In this document: piece by piece, positions 1 through 8,875 of the stretch
How the letters are laid out: the number at the start of each line of letters is the position of its first letter
How positions within the stretch are numbered: the first letter of the stretch is position 1
From: Laccaria trichodermophora
Lineage: Eukaryota > Basidiomycota > Agaricomycetes > Agaricales > Hydnangiaceae
Direction: 5' to 3'
DNA: 64,000 bases
NCBI GenBank assembly: GCA_018417955.1
Contig: JACTVC010000010.1
Coordinates: forward strand, 880,763-944,762
The notes under the pieces: generated by a model
What the model was told of the DNA's origin: nothing
Database searches by the model: none
What the model saw: the letters and a program-made list of their open reading frames with translations, nothing else
Translations under genes and position numbers: made by a program

Positions 1-620
1 TAACGCAGAATTTAGTCTTTCTCCCACGAAAATTGATGGCTTCCCACGGTCAGGGATTTTGAAGACTTTGTCCAGTGTTTGTAGTCTTCTGTTAGCGTTT
101 TTTGTAGTCAACACTACAATGTATTACTGACCGTGTGAACTGTCTGGTGATGGCGCGGATTCTTGCTCAAAATGGTCATCACTGGTTAAAGGCACATTAT
201 ATAGCCGACACAAGTCATATCGTTTGAATGGGCATCCATATCAACATCGACAAGGACGGTGATGGTCCTCATTTCCCATGACTGATTCTTCCTTCATTAT
301 ATATACTAAATGCTTTTATAATCATTTCATCTGGCACCCAAGGGATATGAACTTTGACCCACCGACCAAATACACAACAATGCAACCTGTGGGCCGATCA
401 AGTTGACAAGGCATTTTGCGTGTTCCTATGTCAAGTGTGTTATGGGTGGTATCAGATGTGAGCATGAATGTGATATCCAAAGAACCCCAAGAAGAAGGTA
501 AACGAATGACAGTATATTGCCAAAACCTTGCAGAAGGTTTCAGCAGTTCCTATCGTCACGTATTGTTGTTTGGCAATGACATTGATCACAAATATTTATA
601 GTTGTACATCAGATTTTTTA

Positions 621-760
621 AATGCCTCTCATGCCTTGAAATGACGCATTGATTGGGAAGTGAATGTACATCATTGTTTGTGCCTTTCCTTGCTTCTTGT
701 GCCTTCTGATGACGCACATTCACTTCCCGATCACATTGATGGGAAGTGAATGTGCGTCAT
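621..760. repeat. Foldback hairpin module in element B
   Basis: A perfect 20-bp stem (709-728 with 741-760) encloses the loop GATCACATTGAT. Upstream, 621-700 holds a second, weaker half with the same words (CTCATGCCTTGAAATGACGC). The copy in element A is at 34585-34726. A relative with a different stem but the same loop is at 17970-18053. Confidence 0.7.
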
Positions 761-783
761 CGTTTTGGGTGGTGGGGTATATG

Positions 784-1459
784 AGGACCCCTGAAATTCC
801 TGCTAAATGATAGATACGGATCCGGACAAGAAATTTGGAAATGGGGGTGCTAGGCTAGAGACAAACTGGACAGGTTTTCAATGAAATGAGCAAAATGCTA
901 GATACAAAATCCGGACAGCTTCCCAAGGAGGTTGACAGGCTAGATACATAATCGGACATGTATGGTCGCTTAGTGCAGTGGATAATCGTAGCTGCAACAA
1001 CTTTGGTTGAGTCTATGTAGTCTGCCGTTCGAACCCTGTTGTCAACTTTTTTATTTTATTTTTTTCAACATGCAATCAGGTACTGAATGATATATTGAAA
1101 ATAATGTGGCGTGAAATGTGCAGTAAAACCATGCATTCCAGTGTTATAGCCCTCGACGCTGAAGGTGTTTTCAAAGAATCAGATTGGATTGAAGTGCAAA
1201 AAGGCCGAGGACAGTCCGTAGTTTAATAATTTAGCAAGATTTCCACTTTTCCTTATAATTCCAGTCCTCTGGAGGCCAGATACTAGATTCCGGACAAACT
1301 TGGGCTCTAAATACGGCTAGATATGTAGTCCGGACAAAAAATTTATATTATGACTAGGCTAGATAAAATCCAGACAGAGTTCGCCAAAATTGGTATGGAC
1401 AAGAATCTGAAAATCAGCCATTTTAGTATCTATCATTTAGCAGGAATTTTGGGGGTCCT
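784..1459. mobile_element. hAT-like non-autonomous TIR element (676 bp)
   Basis: Element B carries this block where element A has none, so the empty site is known. It is flanked by an 8-bp duplication GGTATATG (776-783 and 1460-1467). The ends are inverted repeats of about 34 bases (AGGACCCCTGAAATTCC at the left, its near-complement at the right). Inside are about seven copies of a motif close to CTAGATAC followed by TCCGGACA, in subterminal positions. There is no transposase. An 8-bp duplication plus subterminal repeats fits hAT-type transposons; the superfamily is inferred. Confidence 0.8.
964..1053 (+). other. tRNA-like pol III promoter segment inside the TIR element
   Basis: An A-box-like TAGTGCAGTGG (971-981) is followed 45 bases later by a B-box-like GTTCGAACC (1027-1035) and by a T-run at 1047. 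The arms do not pair well enough for a working tRNA: the T-stem is broken. A SINE-like or decayed tRNA-derived sequence is more likely. Confidence 0.45.
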
Positions 1460-1656
1460 GGTATATGCCATCAAAGCTTGGGGAAATTTCTCCAATTATA
1501 GATGCCACGTGTGAGCTTGATACCAATGTTATTGATGCTTGTTTATCAGCAGCATGCAAGGTTTGAAATCACGCAAATTGGCTGCAGGCTGTTTTGTTCA
1601 TCAAAACATGGATCATCATATCAACAATGCATGGCATAAGTTATTATCACCCTATT

Positions 1657-2053
1657 TCAGTCCAGATGCATCCTGCTCAACTTCTCCCTGGTGTTATGCA
1701 CCTCATCCTCTTCGTATCCAATCTTCCGCTTTAGAGACTGGCTGGCTCGACACGGTTCAGCGCCTCGGCTCATGTGACGCGCAATACTTGCGTTCGTTTC
1801 TCATAAGTGTTGTTTTGCGTAGGATAATCTGGGGAGGCAGGCTTACTCATAGTGGACTGCAATCTAATAGAGTGATGGCTCGAAGCACCACCAGTACCTT
1901 GTATTTTTTCTGCTTAAGCGGTATGGCAACAAACGATACCTGCGCTTCCACAATGTCTCCTGTTTGTATCTTCGTTGGGTTGATTTCGTAGTATCTGCAA
2001 TCTATTGGTTGAATGTATAATTGTTTTATAACTCTATTACTTACCGTATAACA
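1657..2053 (-). pseudogene. Gene G of element B, 3' part (split by element A)
   Basis: This is the last part of an unknown protein. It contains the conserved stretch 'GDIVEAQVSFVAIPLKQKKY' and ends near 'EKLSRMHLD' at a TGA (1657-1659). A GT-AG intron lies near 1990-2045. Its 5' body is at 35415-36080, and the 33-kb element A is inserted between the two parts. The family looks like a transposon-associated basidiomycete protein, but I cannot name a function. Confidence 0.6.
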
Positions 2054-2106
2054 CTTGTGTAAGAGGCCGTTGCAAGCACGGCAGGTACGAGTCCTCTTTT
2101 TTTTTT
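2054..2106 (-). other. 3' terminus of element A (hairpin, ATIR)
   Basis: Read on the minus strand: AAGAGGACTCGTAC, then the hairpin GCCGTGCTTGCAACGGC, then CTCTTACACAAG, then host T. An identical end closes element B (50450-50502). A version with a compensated stem (GCCAT/ATGGC) closes the element ending at 59724. Confidence 0.8.
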
Positions 2107-2189
2107 GCAACAGGATATATAAAGAACAATTTTAGAAAAGAATTTTAATTACCAATATTCTTTACTCTAGCCATCCAATTATATTTATT

Positions 2190-2545
2190 AGAATTGATTC
2201 TGTTCCTGTCACCTGATTCCATTATTCCAACATCATTATTGTCTTTATTGTTCTTATTGTCATCATCCTACCCCTATCTTTTCTATTGTTCTTATTGTTT
2301 CTATTCTTCCTATTGTTCTTATTGTTCTCACTGTTCTCACTGTTCTCACTGTTCTCACTGTTCTCACTGTTCTTATTGTTCCTATTGTTCCTATTGTTCT
2401 TACTGTTCCTATCTATTGTTCTTATTGTTCTTATTGTTCTTATTGTTCCTATTGTTCTTATTGTTTGTTCTTACTGTTCCTATTGTTCCCATTGTTCTTA
2501 TTGTTCTTATTGTCTTCTTGTTGTTCTTTGCCCCTTGTTGTTTCC
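2190..2545. repeat. Microsatellite next to the 3' end of element A
   Basis: A run of 9-base units close to TGTTCTTAT and TGTTCCTAT. It is mirrored in element B at 50010-50340 with a different copy number. Long open frames across it are artefacts of the repeat. Confidence 0.8.
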
Positions 2546-2574
2546 AACCTATATAAGTAGCCCAGCTGTACTCA

Positions 2575-2973
2575 ATGAAGTCCCCAATATTCAGACTTCA
2601 GGTTAGTATTGTAGTCTCTGTTCAACATAACAGTGTCTCACTTTGGTCTTCAGCTATTACCTGGCCACTTGCAACAATATTTTCTAAACCAAATATTTGT
2701 ACATCAAGTCACCATGGCTCAACAATGTATGTGATACAACTGTTTTTGGTTTTGCTGTTGCTGATGATTGATAAAGCAGTTCAAACTAATTTCAAGGGCT
2801 TGCACCTGCATGGAGGTACTTCTCCACCTACCCCTTCTCCACCTACCCATGGAGAAAGTAACAAAAATGGTGAAGCTGGCCCCAGTGAATATCGAGCTGT
2901 AAGCTTGTCATTTAGTAAGTTTTTTTATATTTTATTTATTTTATTATTTTATATTCATTTTTCATTGAAATAG
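2575..2973 (+). CDS. Doubtful small ORF downstream of and convergent with the helicase gene
   Basis: This frame of 132 codons has one strongly hydrophobic stretch (residues about 50-65) followed by a Pro/Thr-rich segment. Element B has the same frame at 49579-49977, nearly unchanged, but the two elements are so alike that this is weak evidence for coding. I recognise no family. The rest of 2550-3400 is AT-rich sequence with no supported gene. Confidence 0.2.
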   Translation: MKSPIFRLQVSIVVSVQHNSVSLWSSAITWPLATIFSKPNICTSSHHGSTMYVIQLFLVLLLLMIDKAVQTNFKGLHLHGGTSPPTPSPPTHGESNKNGEAGPSEYRAVSLSFSKFFYILFILLFYIHFSLK

Positions 2974-3404
2974 ATAGTTCAGCTGATGTTGGACCCTTCC
3001 AAGGTATATTGCTACTACTCTGCAATTACTATACATATACTAACAATACTAACAGAAGACTTTCCACCCCCATTGATTGATCAAACCCAACAACAAGTGA
3101 AAAAGTAGTTTTGAATACAACTTTTCCACTATATATGTGTGTAATTGTAATCATAAATACAAAATTGCTGATGCTCAGAAGGGTGTATACTCGTTTGAAT
3201 ACTACTACTACATGGCATGGAAATACTCCAACAAACTGAGTACAAATTCAGCAATGAAGTTGTATGTTTTTATTTTGACATCTTTGCCTTTATGCTACCT
3301 TGTGCTTAGGACCTTTCTATGGCCCAATTTGCTCCAGTGTAGACGACACTACTATATGCTACTAAAATGCTCCAACAAACCAAATAAACACATTTAAATA
3401 TGGT

Positions 3405-6125
3405 TCACTTTTTAGAGTAAATTGCTACAACTGCTTGGCGCTCAACCAACTCACCAGAAGAGTTTTTCTCTCTACAGATCTTCAAAGAGTCTTCAGTAAA
3501 ATCAGTTAGATGCCCTTTCTTTATACAATTTCTCTTAGTCACCATACCATCATGATACCACACTTCCTTTCCAGGGCTAATTATACGAGATGTGAAGTGA
3601 AATCCACCAGAATAAATTATGCCCCTCAGTGGGAGGACTGTGAATTTACCATTGGAGCCTTTAATACGAATAGTTTTGCTAATTGAGACATTACTTGTAT
3701 TCAAACTGAATACAAGAAGTGAAGGGGGTTGGTCATACATTCGGGAAGTTGCCATCAGTGCACCACAATCACATATGCTTGGTTCCCTCAGCCATTGTTG
3801 CAACCATTCATTGATTGACTTGTAAGTTCCATCAAGTATTGACATCACTCTTTCAGGTGGATTATCCAAGTCTTGAAAAAAACCACATGTATCACATGAT
3901 ATTCTACGGTAGCCCAAGCTAATATTGTGATGTGAAGTAAAAATATATGAGATTAAATCACGGATATCAGTCCCCATTTGTCCACTTGGAAATAAATCTG
4001 AATTTTCTTGTTTGAGTGATGAACGTACATCATTTCGAACATTTTCCAAAGTCTCCAGACCTCTGATAACTTTTTTGTATCCTTCTGATAATATTTTTTC
4101 TTGATTCCCAAATGAAAAAAATGTTTTCGTCCAGCTTTTTGGATTGTAAATCCAAATCTCACACAAAATTGTAAATAGAGAATCATATGAGCAGCTGTAA
4201 TTTACTGAATCCCAAAGAATCCCAACTGGAATGTCAGGTGTAGGTCCAAAGCTGGCTCTAATTTTCTTTGACTTTGGTCCATCAGTATTTAGATCCTCTT
4301 CTGCCTTTCTTTTGAGTGTAGATGCAATTGCCTTTGATCCCTGTGCAGGAACAAAATAACCTGAGACGTTTTTACTTTTCTTTTGTGATTGGATGTCAAC
4401 CTCTTCAGTTGCATCAGTGGTTGATTTTGTGGTGAGTGTCCATGAACTATCAGTGATCACCTGAAAAGTTTGCATTGGATACATTTCACTCCATCTAATT
4501 GGCCCCATCACATTTTGTGGACAATACCCCTTCCCTTTGAGCTGTTGATACTGACGTAAGAGAGCATTACGCAGTTGGCCATTGATTGATGGAGGTAATT
4601 GGCCATTGTATTTAAGGTTGGTAATGTCATCAAGAAGCTCAAGTTCTCTAAACTCTTGTCGAAGATAACCAGATGCACCACAGGTAATCTTTGATGGATC
4701 AAATCCTTGTACAATTACAGTTCCTTCACATGTTGCACTTCTAGAAAGAGCAGTATAGTAAGATAGGTGGTTACGACAGCTATTTAAATCCACCACATTG
4801 AATGGACGAGTCTTTCCTTGTGATGCATAGTCTGTCATTGCAAAGTTAGGTAGCACAGACACCTGAGAACGGGATATAGCAAGAGTAACATCACTTGGAC
4901 AGATACATTCAATAGACATGCTGTTCTTTACTAGTGGAACTACATTTTCAGGCAATCCCTCAATCTTGATTGTCTTGGCAGGACGATCAAGCTTTACAAA
5001 CAAAGTTTCAAGGATTCGTTGTCCACTTGGGCCCAACTTTGCATCCCATCCAACAACATGACCTTCTTGACCTTTTGTTATACATAATTCTGTTGCATCA
5101 TTATTTCGTATTATAACTGGCATACCAATACACAGTGAAAGTTTTCCAGGAACATGGTCAGAGGCCGAATGGCGCAAGTTCCAAAGTAAATTTTGAAGCT
5201 TTGGACTGATAGTTTTGTATATAGCAGTTTTCTTAGGTCTTCCACGAGGCTTTTTACCAGTGACTGGATCACACTCAACCCCCAGCGTATCCACAGAGTA
5301 AAAGTCAGTGAGGGTTTGGCCAGTATCTGCTGCAAAACGTGCAGAACCCAATTCATTGATTCGATCTTTCTGGGAGTTCAAAGCAGTAATGATAGAGACA
5401 TTTCTGAAACGTTTGTCAGCCAACTTCGGCTGATCAGGCCGCCTTCCTGCAACACGGCTTCTTAAAAATTTAATGTCATCAGCAGTACATGCTGCATATC
5501 TCATATTTTCTAGAGCTGTCCTTAGCTTGGCATCTTCCACTGATTGTGTATTTTGTCTCATATTTTTTCGTAGAATTACAACTGTAGTAACTTGGTGCCA
5601 AAGTGCTTTACCTATAGCAGATTGCTGCCCACGTTCTGACATGGAGGCATCCACCGATGTGCCAACATTCCCATTATAAAGGGCCTGGCCTAGTACTGGC
5701 ATAAGTTGTGCAAAGTCTCCTGCAAAAATCATATTGATTCCACCAAAGGGTACATCCATATTGTTTCTTCCTTTTGCCAGTTGTGCACTTATTTTATATA
5801 GCTCATAACATGAGATCATGGACACTTCATCTAGAAATATATAGTCTACACCATCCAAACGAGATCTAACTTGTGCCATATTTGACTGTTCATTATGACT
5901 TCTTCGGGAATCACTTTTTACACCTAAAGCTGAATGATATGTTGAGCCATTCAATAGAGCGGCAGCAGATCCAGTTGGTGCCAATATCATAATTCTATGT
6001 GCTTCATTACGTTTATCAAAGAGAGCTATTAATGCTTTTATAACCTGAGATTTTCCTGTTCCACCCATACCTCCCAGATACATTTTAAGTTGCTCACTTT
6101 CTTTCATAGTTGCATGGTTGGCCAC
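3405..6125 (-). CDS. Helitron PIF1-type helicase with C-terminal ubiquitin-protease-like domain (element A)
   Basis: This is the C-terminal part of the rolling-circle transposase; the helicase unwinds DNA during replicative transposition. Seen in 906 codons: Walker A GGMGGTGKS (residues 18-26), Walker B FLDEVSM (about 97-103), and later SF1B motifs such as 'MTDYASQGKT' and 'YTALSRS'. The last third is different. It has 'NYSCSYDSLFTIL' (Cys box), two Cys pairs (SCDTCG and CDCG) and 'GGFHFTS...WYHDGM' (His box), the layout of C19-type ubiquitin hydrolases. The helicase Q-motif side (FSLNEEQERAF) lies in the upstream frame before an in-frame TGA, so this frame is probably not a separate gene. 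The helicase call is firm; the peptidase call is inferred from motifs. Confidence 0.85.
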   Translation of the reverse strand: MANHATMKESEQLKMYLGGMGGTGKSQVIKALIALFDKRNEAHRIMILAPTGSAAALLNGSTYHSALGVKSDSRRSHNEQSNMAQVRSRLDGVDYIFLDEVSMISCYELYKISAQLAKGRNNMDVPFGGINMIFAGDFAQLMPVLGQALYNGNVGTSVDASMSERGQQSAIGKALWHQVTTVVILRKNMRQNTQSVEDAKLRTALENMRYAACTADDIKFLRSRVAGRRPDQPKLADKRFRNVSIITALNSQKDRINELGSARFAADTGQTLTDFYSVDTLGVECDPVTGKKPRGRPKKTAIYKTISPKLQNLLWNLRHSASDHVPGKLSLCIGMPVIIRNNDATELCITKGQEGHVVGWDAKLGPSGQRILETLFVKLDRPAKTIKIEGLPENVVPLVKNSMSIECICPSDVTLAISRSQVSVLPNFAMTDYASQGKTRPFNVVDLNSCRNHLSYYTALSRSATCEGTVIVQGFDPSKITCGASGYLRQEFRELELLDDITNLKYNGQLPPSINGQLRNALLRQYQQLKGKGYCPQNVMGPIRWSEMYPMQTFQVITDSSWTLTTKSTTDATEEVDIQSQKKSKNVSGYFVPAQGSKAIASTLKRKAEEDLNTDGPKSKKIRASFGPTPDIPVGILWDSVNYSCSYDSLFTILCEIWIYNPKSWTKTFFSFGNQEKILSEGYKKVIRGLETLENVRNDVRSSLKQENSDLFPSGQMGTDIRDLISYIFTSHHNISLGYRRISCDTCGFFQDLDNPPERVMSILDGTYKSINEWLQQWLREPSICDCGALMATSRMYDQPPSLLVFSLNTSNVSISKTIRIKGSNGKFTVLPLRGIIYSGGFHFTSRIISPGKEVWYHDGMVTKRNCIKKGHLTDFTEDSLKICREKNSSGELVERQAVVAIYSKK

Positions 6126-6128
6126 AAT

Positions 6129-7949
6129 TCAGAATGCTCTTTCCTGCTCTTCATTCAAACTGAATGTTTGGGCAATGTCATCTATCATTTTCTGTTCTTC
6201 TTCTTTCTTTGCTTTGAATTTTTTGTCCAAGTAGCTGATATCATCCACAACCACTTCATTTTGTGATGTCCCATTTCTTTCTTTATCTGCTTTAGCTGCT
6301 GGAAGGTTCTTTGAACGTGTTTCAAGGAAGAGTTTCTTTAGCGACTGTACAAGAACATTCCACTGAGATCCAGTTCGTTCTTCTTCTGGCTTAAAGTTTA
6401 CATCCACTGGATCAATATTGCCAATGCATGGATCAAGCCATCCTGCATTTTGAACGACATTCTCAATTCTGTTCATTTCATGAAGCTTCTGATTATTGAT
6501 ACTATTGGGGTCTCCCAACATATACAGTGATTCATCAATATCCAATAGACCATCTTCACCAATGTCAGGAAAGTTAGTATCAAGTTCACCACCACTGTCA
6601 TCCCATGAGCCTAATATTCCTTCTCTTTCACCTTTCTTTTTCATTTGTGCAGAGTAGTCATCTCTTGCATCATTACATTCATACTTGATATTGAAATTAT
6701 TCATAAGCTCAAGTTGTCTTGCTGAAAATGCATAGCCACAAAAAGCTTCATCCCAAGATTCATCTTCTAGTTTCAAATCTTTGCCATTTCGCCAAGGTTT
6801 GAACAAAGAAAGCATAGTAGAACAGTAATATTCTCTGTCACCTTGATCACGGCGAGGTAAGCCTCCACCAACAAAATTTGGTATAAGAGCATTCTCCTCA
6901 TCAACAACAACTACCTTGTGTGTACAATGTTGAGGGTGATCAGGTAGAAACTCTTGACTATCTGGTTCATCATCATAAAAATTTTCATAGTTGTTAAGTT
7001 CATCATCAGAATCCAATTCACCAAGCAATTCATCTGTTGATTCATCTTCTATATCACATGCAGTTGCTCCACCGCCCAGAAAATTGAGTTCATCTTCTCC
7101 TTCAGTAACTGATTCATCATCAGATTCTACTTCATTTTCATTTTTGTCATAGTGAGCATCAAATTCCTGCTGCTCCTCTTTCGAGCGTTTCTCTTTTTTC
7201 GCTTTTCTTATCCAGTCATATAAAGACATCTTCTCATAAACAATAGGACAGTAAATATAATCATAAACATTTGACAATCCAATGTACATTCCCTCATATT
7301 TTTGCAGTACTACCTTCTCTGGCATTTCTTTCTCCTCAGAAACAGCTGAATTTGATGTGTCACTTTCTGTTGTAATCATCCAGGGATTTCTAGCCTCTCT
7401 TACAAAATTTTTCCAATAGAAAAGAGTGAACTTGTGACTTGTATAATGGTCAGGGTTTCCAAGCAGATAGAGAGAAGCCATGGGACTTCCTATTTCCATC
7501 CTAGCAGTTAATGCATTCACCATTTTTGTCATCAATCGACGAGCAGTATTTTGCCTGTCATCATTACCTCCAATCATTTCAGAGTTTCTGTTAAACACTT
7601 GACGAACGGCATCAAAAGCTGTATATGAATTTAAGCCAGTTTTTGTTACATATTCGGTGATATATCCAACAGCTGCCTTTATTGCTGTACCTGACATCAA
7701 GCTAGTAGTATCTGTGTTGCAGCGAAGAAGATATGTTAGCTCAGGTGTGAATGTATTGAGCCACATTTCACCTTTCTTTATTTTCAATGCACCGCTCAGT
7801 GGATCAACCATTGTCTCCTCTACAATCTCATGTGGAAAGCGTGCCTTACATTGGCCTTGTGCATTTAGACAACCTTTCCGCTTCACTTTTGTAGGGTCTT
7901 CCCCATCTATTTCAGGTCTGCGGCACCCATGATGATTTGATCTAGACAA
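6129..7949 (-). CDS. Helitron Rep, middle part with the tyrosine motif, plus acidic linker (element A)
   Basis: In the 606 codons, 'VGYITEYVTKTGL' matches the two-tyrosine (YxxxY) active site of Helitron Rep, which nicks and joins DNA. After it comes a long acidic region (residues about 260-340), then a segment leading into the helicase: 'TFSLNEEQERAF' and a TGA at 6129-6131. The helicase continues beyond that stop in the same frame. The join to the upstream Rep frame is shifted by one base near 8000, where a Cys-rich segment (C..C near 'KCLRCTNLKVWWGKF') is split. The same stop and frameshift are found in element B. Confidence 0.85.
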   Translation of the reverse strand: MSRSNHHGCRRPEIDGEDPTKVKRKGCLNAQGQCKARFPHEIVEETMVDPLSGALKIKKGEMWLNTFTPELTYLLRCNTDTTSLMSGTAIKAAVGYITEYVTKTGLNSYTAFDAVRQVFNRNSEMIGGNDDRQNTARRLMTKMVNALTARMEIGSPMASLYLLGNPDHYTSHKFTLFYWKNFVREARNPWMITTESDTSNSAVSEEKEMPEKVVLQKYEGMYIGLSNVYDYIYCPIVYEKMSLYDWIRKAKKEKRSKEEQQEFDAHYDKNENEVESDDESVTEGEDELNFLGGGATACDIEDESTDELLGELDSDDELNNYENFYDDEPDSQEFLPDHPQHCTHKVVVVDEENALIPNFVGGGLPRRDQGDREYYCSTMLSLFKPWRNGKDLKLEDESWDEAFCGYAFSARQLELMNNFNIKYECNDARDDYSAQMKKKGEREGILGSWDDSGGELDTNFPDIGEDGLLDIDESLYMLGDPNSINNQKLHEMNRIENVVQNAGWLDPCIGNIDPVDVNFKPEEERTGSQWNVLVQSLKKLFLETRSKNLPAAKADKERNGTSQNEVVVDDISYLDKKFKAKKEEEQKMIDDIAQTFSLNEEQERAF

Positions 7950-8005
7950 AAGATCATCTGTTGTTGCATGAAATTTACCCCACCATACTTTAAGATTAGT
8001 GCATC

Positions 8006-8869
8006 TTAAACATTTGTTGCACCTCTATTCTTACAGAGAGGAGGTGGAGGTATAGGCATAGTATGGGTTGGATTTTTGTATTCAGGGTTGTTTTTCTGAG
8101 CATCTTGACATTGAGCTCGAATATCTTCAGAGGATCCTCCATGAAGTTCTCCTTTATGTACTGATTCAAGATATTCAACAATACATTTTTGAAAGTCAGA
8201 TGAAGGATCCATAATTCGATCTTGTATGTCTTGAGGAGATAAGGCACCTTTTATCCACAAAAGCAGGTGAAGGTGCAGTGTTAACCTCCCTTGTTGTTCA
8301 ACTGTTCCATAGTATGCATCTGTTTCACCATATAACCCAGGATGATTACTTCCAACACCTAGTACATGTTTAATAAAGTTCTCACAGATAAAATGAAAAA
8401 AGCGTGCTGCAGCTACAGGATTCTTCGCAATTAATGTAGAGCATTCTGGTGAAAAGGTTAATTCAGGTCTGAATTCTGTGTTGGTATCAGCAAAATAAAG
8501 ACAAATAGGATGCTTGCCATCTGCTGGAGAAAGCGTAATAAACCAGGAGGGAGCACCAATATAAGATATAAGTGACCAAACTTCATTTCGCATGTATTTT
8601 TTAGATGTTGTTGAACCTTGCACGTGACCTCCAACTGAATCCAGATCCTTCAACAATTGAAAGCATTCTTTTTCTTGCTCAGTTTCTGGTTTTACTCGTT
8701 CACCTGAAGCAAGTCTTTTATTTATGCTAGATATCACTTGCATGTCAAGGTTAAGCAAGCGTTCAGTTACTGAATTAAATGAGGATTTTTTGGTTGTAAG
8801 ATAACCTCCTGTTGTACTTTGTTGTATTTGTTCATGATTGAATGCAATAAGTGGAAAATGTGGATCCAT
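8006..8869 (-). CDS. Helitron Rep, HUH-motif part (element A)
   Basis: In 287 codons this frame carries 'FITLSPAD', 'YYGTVEQQGRLTLHLHLLLW' and 'HLHLLLW', the HUH metal-binding motif of Helitron-type Rep endonucleases. It binds the metal that activates the tyrosines in the following frame. It is separated from the upstream frame by one in-frame TGA (8876-8878) and ends with a frameshift. The call is firm; activity is doubtful because of the breaks. Confidence 0.9.
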   Translation of the reverse strand: MDPHFPLIAFNHEQIQQSTTGGYLTTKKSSFNSVTERLLNLDMQVISSINKRLASGERVKPETEQEKECFQLLKDLDSVGGHVQGSTTSKKYMRNEVWSLISYIGAPSWFITLSPADGKHPICLYFADTNTEFRPELTFSPECSTLIAKNPVAAARFFHFICENFIKHVLGVGSNHPGLYGETDAYYGTVEQQGRLTLHLHLLLWIKGALSPQDIQDRIMDPSSDFQKCIVEYLESVHKGELHGGSSEDIRAQCQDAQKNNPEYKNPTHTMPIPPPPLCKNRGATNV

Positions 8870-8875
8870 TTGGAA

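Larger units (their letters stand above)
1..2053 (+). mobile_element. Element B (left part): 5' region of a second Helentron, interrupted by element A
   Basis: Bases 1-783 and 1468-2053 are the reverse complement of about 33970-35345 in element A, with few differences. By that alignment the 5' terminus of B lies about 69 bases left of the window. The stretch holds the 5' leader, a foldback hairpin (621-760), an inserted TIR element (784-1459) and the antisense 3' end of gene G. Element B resumes at 35415 on the far side of element A. Bases 1-620 hold no gene that I can support. Confidence 0.7.

Noticed and set aside
964..1053. A functional tRNA gene
   Set aside because: The promoter boxes are present, but the T-stem and acceptor stem do not pair.
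2194..2606. Long hydrophobic open frames (Ser/Tyr/Cys/Leu/Phe repeats)
   Set aside because: They translate the TGTTCTTAT microsatellite, are open in more than one frame, and vary in length between A and B.
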